NCBI RefSeq assembly: GCF_019175365.1
Contig: NZ_CP059572.1
Location: forward strand, 558,001 to 622,000
Source: Actinomadura graeca
Lineage (GTDB): Bacteria > Actinomycetota > Actinomycetes > Streptosporangiales > Streptosporangiaceae
DNA length: 64,000 bases
Reading direction: 5' to 3'
In this document: piece after piece, positions 55,571 to 64,000 of the stretch
Position numbering within the stretch: the first letter of the stretch is position 1
How the letters are laid out: each line of letters begins with the position of its first letter
Notes under the pieces: generated by a model
Database searches by the model: none
The model's input: only the letters and a program-made list of their open reading frames with translations
Told to the model about the DNA's origin: nothing
Position numbers and translations under genes: made by a program

Positions 55571-57039
55571 GCGGTCCCCCTCCCGGCGCCGTCCGACCCG
55601 CCGTCCGCCGCGAGCCGTGAATGGCGGCGGCCGTAGAGGAAGTAGACGGCCAGCCCGGCGAGCGTCCACAGCAGGAACACCAGCCAGGTCACCCCGCCGA
55701 GGCCGACCATGAGGTACACGCAGAACCCGACCCCGAGCAGCGGGGTCAGCGGGTAGAGCGGCGTGCGGAAGCTGCGGGGCAGATCGGGCCTGGTCCGGCG
55801 CAGGACGATGACGCCCACGCTGACCAGCGCGAACGCGAACAGGGTGCCGATGCTGGTGGCGTCCACGAGCCGGCCGAGCGGGACGAGCGCGGCCAGCGCG
55901 GCGATGAACACCGCGACGATGAGGGTGTTGGCGACGGGGACGGCGCGCCGGGGGCTGACCTTCTGGAATACGTCCGGGACGAGCCCGTCGCGCGACATGG
56001 CGAACAGGATGCGGGTCTGCCCGTACATGACCGTGAGCACGACGCTGGCGATGGCGACCACGGCGCCGAGGGAGAGGATCATGGACGGCCAGGACCGCCC
56101 GGTCGCCTCGTCCAGCACCTGCGCCAGGGACGCCTCCGAGCCGCTCAGCTCGAACCGCTTCCAGTTCATCGCGCCGACGGCGGCGAGCCCGACGAGCACG
56201 TAGACGGCGGTCACGATGGCCAGCGACAGCACGATCGCCAGCGGCAGGTCGCGCCGGGGGTTGCGCGCCTCCTCGCCCGCGGTGGAGGCGGCGTCGAAGC
56301 CGATGTAGGAAAAGAACACCTTGGAGCCCGCGGCGCTGATCCCGGCCCAGCCCATCGGCGCGAACGGGGTGAGGTTCCCGCCCTCGAACGCGGTGAAGGC
56401 CACCGCGCAGAAGAACAGCAGGACGCCGATCTTGAGGAACACCATGATCGTGTTGGCGGTGGCGCTCTCGGACGTGCCGCGCAGCAGCAGCAGCGTGGCG
56501 ATCAGCACCACGGCCACGGCGGGGAGGTTGACGATCCCGCCGTCCTCGCCCGGGGAGTTGCTGATCCCGGCGGGCATCGTGAAGTGGAACGCGCTGGAGA
56601 AGAACTCGTTGAGGTAGGACCCCCAGCCGACCGCGACCGCCGACACCGAGACGGCGTACTCCAGCAGCAGGCACCAGCCGCACACCCACGCGACCAGCTC
56701 GCCCAGGGTGGCGTAGGCGTAGGAGTAGGACGAGCCGGACACCGGGATCGTCCCGGCCAGCTCGGCGTAGGACAGGGCCGAGAACAGCGCGGTGACCGCC
56801 GCGAGGGCGAACGCCAGCACGACCGCCGGGCCCGCCTTCGGCACCGCCTCCCCCAGCACGACGAAGATGCCGGTGCCGAGCGTCGCGCCGACGCTGAACA
56901 GCGTGAGCTGGAGCAGGCTCATGGTCCGCTTCAGCTCGCCGCCCTCGCCGTGCCCGCCCTCGGCGACGATCCGGTCGACGGGCTTGGTCCGGAACAGGCC
57001 CCGCAGGGAGCCCGGGCCCGCCCCCGCCGCCGTGGTCAC
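55567..57039 (-). CDS. APC-superfamily amino acid permease
   Basis: A 490-residue transporter with twelve hydrophobic helices. SVGATLGTGIFVVLGEAVPK in helix 1, ALSYAELAGTIPVSGSSYSY in helix 3 and FFSYIGFDAASTAGEEARNP in helix 6 mark the cationic amino acid transporter (CAT-like) branch. The N-terminal FRTKPVDRIVAEGGHGEGGE is also typical. The GTG start overlaps the carbamate kinase stop (GTGA). Substrate inferred: arginine, ornithine or a related amino acid, supported by the kinase next door. Confidence 0.9.
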   Translation of the reverse strand: MTTAAGAGPGSLRGLFRTKPVDRIVAEGGHGEGGELKRTMSLLQLTLFSVGATLGTGIFVVLGEAVPKAGPAVVLAFALAAVTALFSALSYAELAGTIPVSGSSYSYAYATLGELVAWVCGWCLLLEYAVSVSAVAVGWGSYLNEFFSSAFHFTMPAGISNSPGEDGGIVNLPAVAVVLIATLLLLRGTSESATANTIMVFLKIGVLLFFCAVAFTAFEGGNLTPFAPMGWAGISAAGSKVFFSYIGFDAASTAGEEARNPRRDLPLAIVLSLAIVTAVYVLVGLAAVGAMNWKRFELSGSEASLAQVLDEATGRSWPSMILSLGAVVAIASVVLTVMYGQTRILFAMSRDGLVPDVFQKVSPRRAVPVANTLIVAVFIAALAALVPLGRLVDATSIGTLFAFALVSVGVIVLRRTRPDLPRSFRTPLYPLTPLLGVGFCVYLMVGLGGVTWLVFLLWTLAGLAVYFLYGRRHSRLAADGGSDGAGRGTA

Positions 57040-57971
57040 AGCGTGCTGGCCAGCGGCCAGGTCGCATTCGGCGTGACGATCGTCCCGGCCGTCCCCTCCA
57101 AAATCTGGAGGCACTGGCCGAGCGTCCCGATCGCGGCCATGTCGCCGGTCCGCTCGACGAACCCCGCCGCGGCCTCGACCTTCGGCCCCATCGACCCCGC
57201 GGGGAACTTCTCGTCGCGCAGCTCGTAGGGGGTGGTGTGGCCGATCCCCTCCTGCCGGGGCGTGCCGAAGTTCCGCATCACCTGCGGGACGTCGGTGAGG
57301 ATCAGCAGCGCGTCCGCCTCCAGCGCCTCGGCCAGGATCGACGCGGTGAGGTCCTTGTCGATCACCGCCTCGACGCCCTCCAGCTGCCCGACGTCGTTGC
57401 GGAACACCGGGATCCCGCCGCCGCCCGCGCACACCACGACCGCCCCGGCGCCGACGAGCTGCCTGATCAGCCGGGTCTCGATCACCCGCTGCGGCCGCGG
57501 CGAGGGGACCACCCGGCGCCAGCTGTCCCCGTCCTGCGCGATCGCCCAGCCGTACCGGGCGGCCAGCCGCTCGGCCTCCTCGTGCGGGTAGACCCGGCCG
57601 ACGAACTTGGCAGGGTCCTCGAACGCCGGGTCGACCGCCGAGACGAGCGTCTGGTTGATCATCGCGACCACCTGGCGCCCGGGCAGCGCGTTCTGCAGCG
57701 CCTGGAGCATCCAGTAGCCGATCATGCCCTGGGTCTCGGCGCCGATGGTGTCCAGCGGGTAGGGCCTGGTGAGGTCGGGGTCGTTGACGCTCTCCAGCGC
57801 CAGCACCCCGACCTGCGGCCCGTTGCCGTGGGTGAGGATCAGCTCGTGCCGCTCGGCGAGCGGCGCGAGCGCGCGCACCGCCTTCATGACGTTGGCCCGC
57901 TGGAGATCGGCGTCGGGCGTGTCCCCTCGTTCGACCAGCGCGTTGCCGCCGAGCGCGACCAGTACACGCAT
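57036..57971 (-). CDS. arcC: Carbamate kinase
   Basis: A 311-residue carbamate kinase (carbamoyl phosphate + ADP to ATP + carbamate). LVALGGNALVERGD, LTHGNGPQVGVLALES, TQGMIGYWMLQALQNAL, VCAGGGGIPVF, AVIDKDLTASILAEAL and GSMGPKVEAAAGFVE are all conserved. No arcA or arcB is present, so it may serve another carbamoyl-phosphate source. It is first in an operon with a permease and a universal stress protein. Confidence 0.95.
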   Translation of the reverse strand: MRVLVALGGNALVERGDTPDADLQRANVMKAVRALAPLAERHELILTHGNGPQVGVLALESVNDPDLTRPYPLDTIGAETQGMIGYWMLQALQNALPGRQVVAMINQTLVSAVDPAFEDPAKFVGRVYPHEEAERLAARYGWAIAQDGDSWRRVVPSPRPQRVIETRLIRQLVGAGAVVVCAGGGGIPVFRNDVGQLEGVEAVIDKDLTASILAEALEADALLILTDVPQVMRNFGTPRQEGIGHTTPYELRDEKFPAGSMGPKVEAAAGFVERTGDMAAIGTLGQCLQILEGTAGTIVTPNATWPLASTL

Positions 57972-58092
57972 CCCGTCCCGCCCTCCCGCTCCGCCCGTAC
58001 GGGCGGTGAGCTACCCGGCGCCCGGCCCGCGGAAACGCGCGGGGGCGGCGCCGGGCGCGGAACGGGCCAGGCCCGGACCTAGACTCGTCTGC

Positions 58093-59019
58093 ATGACACC
58101 CCCCGGAGACGGCGCGGTCGAGCTGGCCTCGCTCGTCAAGCGCTACGGCACGGTGACGGCCGTGGACGGCCTGTCGCTCAGCGCCGCCCGGGGCGCCGTC
58201 ACCGCCCTGCTCGGGCCCAATGGGGCCGGCAAGACCACCACGATCGAGATCTGCGAGGGCTTCCGGCGCCCCGACGCCGGGTCCGTGCGCGTGCTCGGCC
58301 TGGACCCGGTCGCCGACGCTCGGGCGCTGAAGCCCCGCGTGGGCGTGATGCCGCAGACGGGCGGCGTTCCGGGCACGGCGCGGGCCGCGGAGTTCCTCCG
58401 GCTCGTCGCCTCGTTCCACTCCTCCCCCCTCGACCCGGACGCGCTGCTCGCGCGGCTCGGCCTCACCGAGCACGCCCGCACCCCGTTCCGGCGCCTGTCG
58501 GGCGGGCAGCAGCAGCGGCTGTCCCTGGCGGTCGCCGTGGTCGGGCGGCCCGAGCTGGTGTTCCTCGACGAGCCAACCACCGGGCTCGACCCGCAGGCCA
58601 GGCACGCCACCTGGGAGCTGATCGAGGCGCTGCGCGCCGCGGGCGTGTCGGTGGTGCTCACCACGCACAACATGGAGGAGGCCGAACGCCTCGCCGACCG
58701 GGTGGTCATCGTCGACCGCGGCACCGTCGTGGCCGAGGACGCCCCCGCCGGGCTCACCGGCGCCGAGCGGCAGCTGCGCTTCCGCGCCCGTCCCGCGCTC
58801 GGCCTGGAGGAGCTGCTGGCGGCGCTGCCCGCGGGGAGCGCCGCCAAGGAGTCGCCCGCCGGGCACTACGTGATCGAGGCGGACGTGCGGCCCGAGCTGC
58901 TGGCCACCGTCACCGCCTGGTGCGCCTCCCACGGCGTCCTGACCGAGGACCTGCGGATCGAGCGCCGCACCCTGGAGGACGTCTTCCTGGAGCTGACCGG
59001 ACGGGAGCTGCGCCCATGA
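58093..59019 (+). CDS. ABC transporter ATPase (ABC-2 type)
   Basis: A 308-residue ATPase of the drug/lipid exporter class. Walker A LLGPNGAGKTTT, VGVMPQTGGVPGTARAAEFL, signature RLSGGQQQRLSLAVAVV, Walker B LVFLDEPTTGLDPQ and TTHNMEEAERLADRV are present. The C-terminal extension after residue 215 is typical of DrrA-like exporters. ATG 58093. The stop overlaps the permease start by 4 bp. Confidence 0.93.
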   Translation: MTPPGDGAVELASLVKRYGTVTAVDGLSLSAARGAVTALLGPNGAGKTTTIEICEGFRRPDAGSVRVLGLDPVADARALKPRVGVMPQTGGVPGTARAAEFLRLVASFHSSPLDPDALLARLGLTEHARTPFRRLSGGQQQRLSLAVAVVGRPELVFLDEPTTGLDPQARHATWELIEALRAAGVSVVLTTHNMEEAERLADRVVIVDRGTVVAEDAPAGLTGAERQLRFRARPALGLEELLAALPAGSAAKESPAGHYVIEADVRPELLATVTAWCASHGVLTEDLRIERRTLEDVFLELTGRELRP

Positions 59020-59822
59020 CCGCCACGACACCGCGCCGCGCGGGCCCCTCGGCGGCGGACCCGCTGGACCTCACCCCCGCGCCGGGCGCCGCCCCGCTGC
59101 CGCGGATGGTGCTGTCGCAGGCCGGCTACGAGCTCCGGACGCTGCTGCGCAACGGCGAGCAGCTCCTCCTCACGCTGATCATCCCGGTGGTGCTGCTCAC
59201 GCTGTTCAGCGCCACGTCCCTGCTGGACCTCGGCGCCGGCCGCCGCGTCGACTTCCTCACCCCCGGGATCCTCGCGCTGGCGGTGATGTCCACCGCCTTC
59301 ACCGGGCAGGCGATCGGGACGGGCTTCGAGCGGCGCTACGGCGTGCTCAAGCGGCTCGGCGCCACGCCGCTGCCGCGCGGCGGCCTCATCGCCGCCAAGA
59401 CCCTCACCGTCCTCGCGGTCGAGGCCCTCCAGGCGGTGGTGGTCTGCGCGGTCGCGCTGGCGCTCGGCTGGCACCCGCACGGCGACCCGGTGTCGGCGCT
59501 CGCGCTGATCCTGCTCGGCACCGCCGCGTTCAGCGGGTTCGGGCTGCTGATGGCCGGGACGCTGCGCGCCGAGGCCACCCTCGCCGCCGCCAACCTCGTG
59601 TACGTCCTGCTGCTGGCCGCGGGCGGCGTGGTGTTCCCGCTGGAGGAGTTCCCGGGCGGGGTGCGGCACGTCCTGGAGCTGCTGCCCGTGTCGGCGCTGG
59701 CCGACGGGCTGCGGCGGGTCCTGCAGGACGGCGCCGCGTTCCCGGGGGGGCCGCTGGTGATCCTGGCCGTCTGGGCCGTCGCGGGCCTCGCGCTCGCGGC
59801 CCGGTTCTTCGAGTGGGAGTGA
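59016..59822 (+). CDS. ABC-2 type permease
   Basis: A 268-residue membrane subunit with six helices, for example LLLTLIIPVVLLTLFSATSL and VYVLLLAAGGVVFPLEEFPG, with the family's GGxVFP motif. RYGVLKRLGATPLPR before the central helices is the ABC-2 coupling region. It is coupled by ATGA to the ATPase gene. Substrate unknown. Confidence 0.9.
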   Translation: MTATTPRRAGPSAADPLDLTPAPGAAPLPRMVLSQAGYELRTLLRNGEQLLLTLIIPVVLLTLFSATSLLDLGAGRRVDFLTPGILALAVMSTAFTGQAIGTGFERRYGVLKRLGATPLPRGGLIAAKTLTVLAVEALQAVVVCAVALALGWHPHGDPVSALALILLGTAAFSGFGLLMAGTLRAEATLAAANLVYVLLLAAGGVVFPLEEFPGGVRHVLELLPVSALADGLRRVLQDGAAFPGGPLVILAVWAVAGLALAARFFEWE

Positions 59823-59825
59823 CCG

Positions 59826-60764
59826 GTGGCACTCGCTGAGGCGCCCGGGCCGTCCCCCGGCGGCGCCGCCCGTGCGGCGGGAGGCGGCCGGGCGCTGTCG
59901 CTCGGCTCGGTGCCGCCGCCCGCGCTGATCCTGATCGGCATCGTCTCGGTCCAGGTCGGCGCGGGCCTCGCCAAGCACCTGTTCGACCGGCTGCCGCCGA
60001 GCGCCGTCGTGACGATCCGGCTGCTCACCTCGGCGATCGTGCTGGCGTTCGTCGCCCGCCGGGCGCTGCGGACGGTGCTGCGCGACCACTCCCGCTCCAG
60101 CCTCGCCGTCGCGGGCGGGTTCGGGCTGGCGCTGGCGCTGATGAACTTCTCGATCTACCAGTCGTTCTCCCGTATCCCGCTCGGCGTCGCGGTGACGATC
60201 GAGTTCCTCGGGCCGCTGCTGGTCGCCATCGTCGCGTCCCGCCGCCCGCGCGACCTGATCTGGGCGGTGCTGGCGGGCGCGGGCGTCGTCCTGCTGGCCC
60301 GGGGCGGCGGGGACGCCGACCTCGCCGGGATCGGCTTCGCGCTGCTGGCGGGGGCGTGCTGGGCCGCCTACATCCTGCTCACCGCCGCCACCGGACGGCG
60401 GTTCTCCGGCTCCACCGGCCTCGCCCTGGCCAGCGTCGTCGGGACGGCCGTGGTGCTGCCGCTCGGCGCCGCGTCCGGCGGCGCCGCGTTCCTCGACCCG
60501 GAGCTGCTGCTGATCGGCGTCGGCGTCGGGCTGCTGTCCTCGGTGATCCCCTATTCGCTGGAGCTGGAGGCGCTGCGGCGGATGCCCGCCCGGGTGTTCG
60601 GCATCCTGATGAGCATGGAGCCCGCGGTCGCGGCGCTGGCCGGCGTGGTGATCCTCGGCGAGGTCCTCAGCGGGCGGCAGTGGATCGCGATCGGCTGCGT
60701 GATCGTGGCGTGCGCGGGCGCCACCCGCGGGCAGAAGGACCCGCCCGAGGCACCCGAGGCCTGA
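59826..60764 (+). CDS. EamA/DMT-family transporter (RhtA-like)
   Basis: A 312-residue ten-helix transporter with two EamA repeats: SVQVGAGLAKHLFDRLPPSA opens the first, and LLAGACWAAYILLTAATGRR the second. SRIPLGVAVTIEFLGPLLVA and MSMEPAVAALAGVVILGEVL are signature segments shared with RhtA/YddG amino-acid exporters. The GTG start lies 3 nt after the ABC permease stop, so it is probably in the same transcript. Confidence 0.88.
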   Translation: MALAEAPGPSPGGAARAAGGGRALSLGSVPPPALILIGIVSVQVGAGLAKHLFDRLPPSAVVTIRLLTSAIVLAFVARRALRTVLRDHSRSSLAVAGGFGLALALMNFSIYQSFSRIPLGVAVTIEFLGPLLVAIVASRRPRDLIWAVLAGAGVVLLARGGGDADLAGIGFALLAGACWAAYILLTAATGRRFSGSTGLALASVVGTAVVLPLGAASGGAAFLDPELLLIGVGVGLLSSVIPYSLELEALRRMPARVFGILMSMEPAVAALAGVVILGEVLSGRQWIAIGCVIVACAGATRGQKDPPEAPEA

Positions 60765-60846
60765 CCGGCGCTCCGCCGGGTCGCGACCGCCCTCGGCGGC
60801 GTGCAAGGATCGGTACGGACGATCGCCGACAGGGAGAGGAGCCGCC

Positions 60847-61686
60847 GTGACCGGCCGGACCGAGGACCAGGGAGTGCCGCCCGAGTTCTTCGAGGCGGGA
60901 TCGGCGTCGTTCGTCGACCTCCTGCGCGTCCACTCCCCCGACCTGCTGCCGGTCAACCGGGTGCCGGACGCCGGGACCGTCCCCGAGCTGCCGCATGGCA
61001 CGACCGTCCTGGCGCTGACGTTCCCGGGCGGGGTCATGATGGCCGGGGACCGCCGCGCCACCCAGGGCAACCGCATCGCCTACCGGGAGCTGGAGAAGGT
61101 CCAGCGCGGCGACGAGTACTCGGCCGTGGCGTTCGCGGGCACCGTCGGCCTCGCCCTGGAGATGGTGCGCCTCTTCCAGGTCGAACTGGAGCACTACGAG
61201 AAGATGGAGACCGTGCCGCTGTCGCTGCCGGGCAAGGCCCGCCGCCTCGGCGCCGTCATCCAGGCCAACCTCGCGCAGGCGCTCCAGGGCCTCGCCGTCG
61301 TCCCGCTGTTCGCCGGATACGAGCCGGGCGCCGACACCGGGCGGATCTTCACCTACGACATCACCGGCGCCCCGCAGGAGGCCCGCGGCTTCCACGCCGA
61401 CGGCTCCGGCTCCCCGTACGCGCTGGGCGCCCTGAAGAAGCTCTACCGGCCGGACCTGTCGATCCGGGACGCCGCCACCGTCTGCGTCCAGGCCCTCTAC
61501 GACGCCGCCGACGACGACAGTGCCACCGGCGGGCCGGACCCGGCGCGGCGCATCTACCCGACGATCGCCGTCGTCACCGAGGACGGCTACCGCGCCCTGC
61601 CCGCCGACGAGGTCGCCGCCGTCGCCGGCGAGGTGCTGGAGGGACGGCTGGCCGCGCCCGGCGGCCCGGTCGCGCCGCTGCGCTGA
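60847..61686 (+). CDS. prcB: PrcB-type proteasome beta subunit, encoded alone
   Basis: A 279-residue beta subunit. A 51-residue propeptide (PPEFFEAGSASFVDLLRVHS) is followed by the cleavage site PHG/TT, making Thr52 the nucleophile. Asp68 (GDRRAT) and Lys84 (ELEKV) take the Asp17 and Lys33 positions, so it should be active. VRLFQVELEHYEK and GPDPARRIYPTIAVV are PrcB hallmarks. The usual neighbours prcA, pup, dop and pafA are absent; polX follows instead. It may be a second, diverged beta gene. GTG 60847 after GAGAGGAG. Confidence 0.88.
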   Translation: MTGRTEDQGVPPEFFEAGSASFVDLLRVHSPDLLPVNRVPDAGTVPELPHGTTVLALTFPGGVMMAGDRRATQGNRIAYRELEKVQRGDEYSAVAFAGTVGLALEMVRLFQVELEHYEKMETVPLSLPGKARRLGAVIQANLAQALQGLAVVPLFAGYEPGADTGRIFTYDITGAPQEARGFHADGSGSPYALGALKKLYRPDLSIRDAATVCVQALYDAADDDSATGGPDPARRIYPTIAVVTEDGYRALPADEVAAVAGEVLEGRLAAPGGPVAPLR

Positions 61687-61737
61687 GCGTCCCGCCGGTC
61701 CCCGGCGGCGTCGGACCCGGCTCGTAGACTCGCCGGT

Positions 61738-63459
61738 ATGGCACGGGCGAACGACGAGGCGGCGGCCCTCATCCAGGAACTGGCGGACCTGCTCTCGATC
61801 ACGGGCGGCGACGCGTTCAAGATCAGGGCGTACGAGAAGGCCGCGCGGGCCGTCGCCGGGCACCCCGACGACATCACCGGCCTCGACCTCGCCGGGCTCC
61901 GCGCGATCCCCTCGGTCGGCGACGCCATCGCCAAGAAGATCCTCGACTACACGGCCACGGGCACGATCCGGCAGGTCGAGGAACTGCGCCTGCAGATCCC
62001 CGCGGGGGTGCGGGCCCTCACCGCCATCCCGACGCTCGGCCCGAAGAAGGCCCTGGCCGTCTACGAGCAGCTCGGCATCTCCTCGGTGGACGAGCTGGCC
62101 GCCGCCATCGCCGAGGGCCGGCTCGCCGGCCTCAAGGGCTTCGGCGCCAAGACCGAGGAGAACATCCTGCGCGGCATCGGGCTGATGCGCGACGCCGGCG
62201 AGCGCGTCCTGGTCGACGCGGCCGCGGGCGTCGCCGACGAGGTCGTCGCCGCGCTGTCCCGGCTGCCGCAGGTGGAGCGCTGCGCGCACGCCGGGTCGCT
62301 GCGCCGGATGCGCGAGACGATCGGGGACGTCGACGTCCTCGCCGCGTCCCGCGATCCCCGCCCGGTCATGGAGGCGTTCACCGCGCTGCCGTTCGCCGCC
62401 GAGGTCGTCGCGGGAGGCGACAAGAAGACCTCGATCCGCACGTCCACGGGCCTCCAGGTCGACCTGCGGGTCGTGCCGCCCGAGTCGTGGGGCGCGGCCC
62501 TCCAGTATTTCACCGGCTCCCAGGCCCACAACATCCGCACCCGCGAGATCGCGGTCAAGGCCGGCCTCAAGCTGTCGGAGTACGGCCTGTTCCACGCCGG
62601 ATCCGGCGAGCTGGTCGTCTCCGAGACCGAGGAGGAGGTCTACGGGCGGCTCGGCCTGCCCTGGATCCACCCCGCCCTCCGCGAGGACACCGGCGAGATC
62701 GAGGCCGCGCTCGGCGACGCCCTCCCCTCCCTGGTCACCGTCGAGGACCTGCGGGGCGACCTGCACAGCCACACCGACCTGACCGACGGCGTCGCGACGC
62801 TGGAGCAGATGGCCGACGCCGCGGCGGCCCGCGGCCTGGAGTACTACGCGATCACCGACCACGCGCCGGACCTGGTCATGCAGCGCATGACCGACGAGAA
62901 GATGCTCGCCCAGCGCGACCGGATCGCCGCGCTCCAGGAGCACTATCCCGGGCTGGTGCTCCTCCACGGCACCGAGCTGAACATCGGCCCCGACGGCGGC
63001 GTCGACTGGGACGCCGGCTTCCTGTCCGCGTTCGACGTCTGCGTCGCCTCCGTCCACTCCCACTTCACGCAGGACCGGCGGGACATGACCCGGCGCCTCG
63101 TCCGCGCCTGCGAGAACCCGCACGTCCACGTCATCGGGCACCCCACCGCCCGCAGCATCGGCCGCCGCGCGCCGGTGGACGCCGACTGGGACGAGGTCTT
63201 CCGCGCCGCCGCCCGCACCGGCACCGCCATGGAGATCGACTCGTTCCCCGACCGGCTCGACCTGCCCGCCGACCTGGTCCGCCGGGCCAAGCGGCTCGGG
63301 GTCGTGTTCGCGATCGACACCGACGCCCACTCCGTCGGCCATCACGCCAACATCCGCTACGGCGTGGGCACCGCCCAGCGGGGCTGGCTGACCCCCGACG
63401 ACGTCATCAACACCTGGCCCCTGCCGCGCCTCCGCGAGTTCCTCCAGAAGAAGCCCTGA
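61738..63459 (+). CDS. polX: DNA polymerase/3'-5' exonuclease PolX
   Basis: A 573-residue two-domain enzyme for base-excision-type repair. The 8-kDa-like part has ELADLLSITGGDAFKIRAYE and HhH motifs (AIPSVGDAIAKKIL, FGAKTEENILRGI). The X-family palm has GSLRRMRETIGDVDVLAASR, with the DxD, and DLRVVPPESWGAALQYFTGS. From about residue 340 the PHP domain begins (DLHSHTDLTDG), with ITDHAP, HGTELNI, ASVHSHF, GHPTAR and DTDAHS metal ligands, all intact. ATG 61738. Confidence 0.94.
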   Translation: MARANDEAAALIQELADLLSITGGDAFKIRAYEKAARAVAGHPDDITGLDLAGLRAIPSVGDAIAKKILDYTATGTIRQVEELRLQIPAGVRALTAIPTLGPKKALAVYEQLGISSVDELAAAIAEGRLAGLKGFGAKTEENILRGIGLMRDAGERVLVDAAAGVADEVVAALSRLPQVERCAHAGSLRRMRETIGDVDVLAASRDPRPVMEAFTALPFAAEVVAGGDKKTSIRTSTGLQVDLRVVPPESWGAALQYFTGSQAHNIRTREIAVKAGLKLSEYGLFHAGSGELVVSETEEEVYGRLGLPWIHPALREDTGEIEAALGDALPSLVTVEDLRGDLHSHTDLTDGVATLEQMADAAAARGLEYYAITDHAPDLVMQRMTDEKMLAQRDRIAALQEHYPGLVLLHGTELNIGPDGGVDWDAGFLSAFDVCVASVHSHFTQDRRDMTRRLVRACENPHVHVIGHPTARSIGRRAPVDADWDEVFRAAARTGTAMEIDSFPDRLDLPADLVRRAKRLGVVFAIDTDAHSVGHHANIRYGVGTAQRGWLTPDDVINTWPLPRLREFLQKKP

Positions 63460-63517
63460 GCCACCGGACGCGGCGCAGATCCCCGGTCCGGCCCCCGTGG
63501 GAGGCGGTCCAGGGGCG

Positions 63518-64000
63518 TCAGGCGGGCTGAGGCGCCTCGGCCGCCGCAGGACCGGGCGCGGGCGACGCGGTCACCGGCGCGGGCCCCCGGTCCCGCAGGG
63601 CGCAGACGAGGCGCCACGCGGCGATCCACATGAGGACGGAGCCGAGCATGTGCAGCACCACCAGCGGCCCCGGCACACCCATGAAGTACTGGATGTAGCC
63701 CACCGCCCCCTGGGCGAGTTCCAGGGCGATCAGCTCGTGGACGCGGCGGCGCGCGGCCGGCGGCGCGCCCACACGGTGGAGCGCGGCGGCGGTGAGGACC
63801 GTCAGGGCGACCGCGGCCCAGGCAAGGACGCTGTGCACGCGGGTGACGTCCTCGATGTTGAAACCCCAGCGGCGGGACTCGGCGTCCCCCGCGTGCGGGC
63901 CGGTGCCGGTGACGACCGTGCCCGTCACGAGGACGGCGCCGCAGGCGGCCACGAGCCCGGCGGCCAGGCGGCGGACGGGACGCGGGACGAGCGGCCGGGG
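63518..64000 (-). CDS. ctaA: CtaA/COX15-type heme A synthase (5' end beyond window)
   Basis: The visible C-terminal 160 residues carry the final membrane helices of a heme A synthase. The loop TGTVVTGTGPHAGDAESRRW contains the conserved GPHAGD, RVHSVLAWAAVALTVLTAAA supplies a heme-ligand His, and LELAQGAVGYIQYFMGVPGP with LVVLHMLGSVLMWIAAWRLV gives the second His pair. The frame continues past position 64000, so the start is not in the window. It converges with polX across 58 bp. Confidence 0.9.
   Translation of the reverse strand, partial: PRPLVPRPVRRLAAGLVAACGAVLVTGTVVTGTGPHAGDAESRRWGFNIEDVTRVHSVLAWAAVALTVLTAAALHRVGAPPAARRRVHELIALELAQGAVGYIQYFMGVPGPLVVLHMLGSVLMWIAAWRLVCALRDRGPAPVTASPAPGPAAAEAPQPA

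Noticed and set aside
55567..59031. Minus-strand frame spanning the APC permease, carbamate kinase and the ABC ATPase region
   Set aside because: Only its last third is the permease. The upstream part is antisense or out of frame to well-supported genes.

Overview
The window is a chromosomal segment of a very GC-rich Gram-positive actinomycete. Third codon positions are almost all G or C, and GTG starts and ATGA/GTGA stop-start overlaps are common. The gene families (PrcB-type proteasome subunit, DUF574 methyltransferase, DUF3099, CtaA, the SufR-B-D-Rieske-C-S-U-T order) fit Streptosporangiales or Thermomonosporaceae (Actinomadura-like); that placement is inference from gene content. No phage, integrative element, CRISPR array or rRNA operon was seen. 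One tRNA gene was found, a selenocysteine tRNA.

Layout. 0-3.6 kb: moaA (its stop codon lies off the left edge), a lipase-like hydrolase, a minimal-type nucleotidyltransferase and a DUF574 methyltransferase. 3.6-7.2 kb: a lower-GC patch of decay, with a pentapeptide-repeat membrane protein, a frameshifted and internally deleted remnant of its paralogue, a secreted Cys-rich protein, and a broken Ntn-hydrolase-like gene. 7.2-14.7 kb: rtcB, selB, gene fragments, a propionyl-CoA-ligase-like gene, selD and tRNA-Sec. 14.9-19.6 kb: a PadR operon with a visible operator, then a low-GC 969-residue protein joining a degenerate NTPase-like region, a membrane helix and a periplasmic-binding-protein-type sensor. 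19.7-29.7 kb: DUF3099, a TRIC channel, fdhD, a hydrolase, a CrtI-like oxidoreductase, an MFS transporter, a CBS protein, a MocR regulator divergent from a YczE-type membrane protein, and glycerate kinase. 29.7-47.7 kb: an S66 peptidase operon, a sulfotransferase, an ABC exporter, a secreted X-Pro peptidase, enoyl-CoA hydratase, ABC-F, a VOC protein, three AIM24 genes, a dead-EAL/CBS protein and a two-component system. 47.8-54.6 kb: the complete suf operon. 54.6-64 kb: USP, APC permease and carbamate kinase; an ABC exporter pair, an EamA transporter, a lone prcB, polX and the 3' part of ctaA.

How genes work together. The suf operon (sufR-sufB-sufD-Rieske-sufC-sufS-sufU-sufT) is one overlapping transcription unit with a 15-bp perfect palindrome resembling a DtxR/IdeR iron box in front. 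The selenium genes (selB, selD, tRNA-Sec), moaA and fdhD together suggest formate dehydrogenase maturation. However, SelB lacks switch I and the G3 histidine, SelD lacks the lysine equivalent to E. coli Lys20, and selA is absent from the window. The tRNA itself looks intact. The Sec system is therefore either decaying or strongly divergent.

Most noteworthy: (1) the altered SelB/SelD pair beside a perfect tRNA-Sec; (2) the NTPase-like/TM/PBP-like receptor at 16.4-19.3 kb with its own promoter and overlapping small upstream ORF; (3) a 54-bp in-frame repeat carrying extra start codons at the 5' end of sufS; (4) operators visible for the PadR, MocR and suf units.
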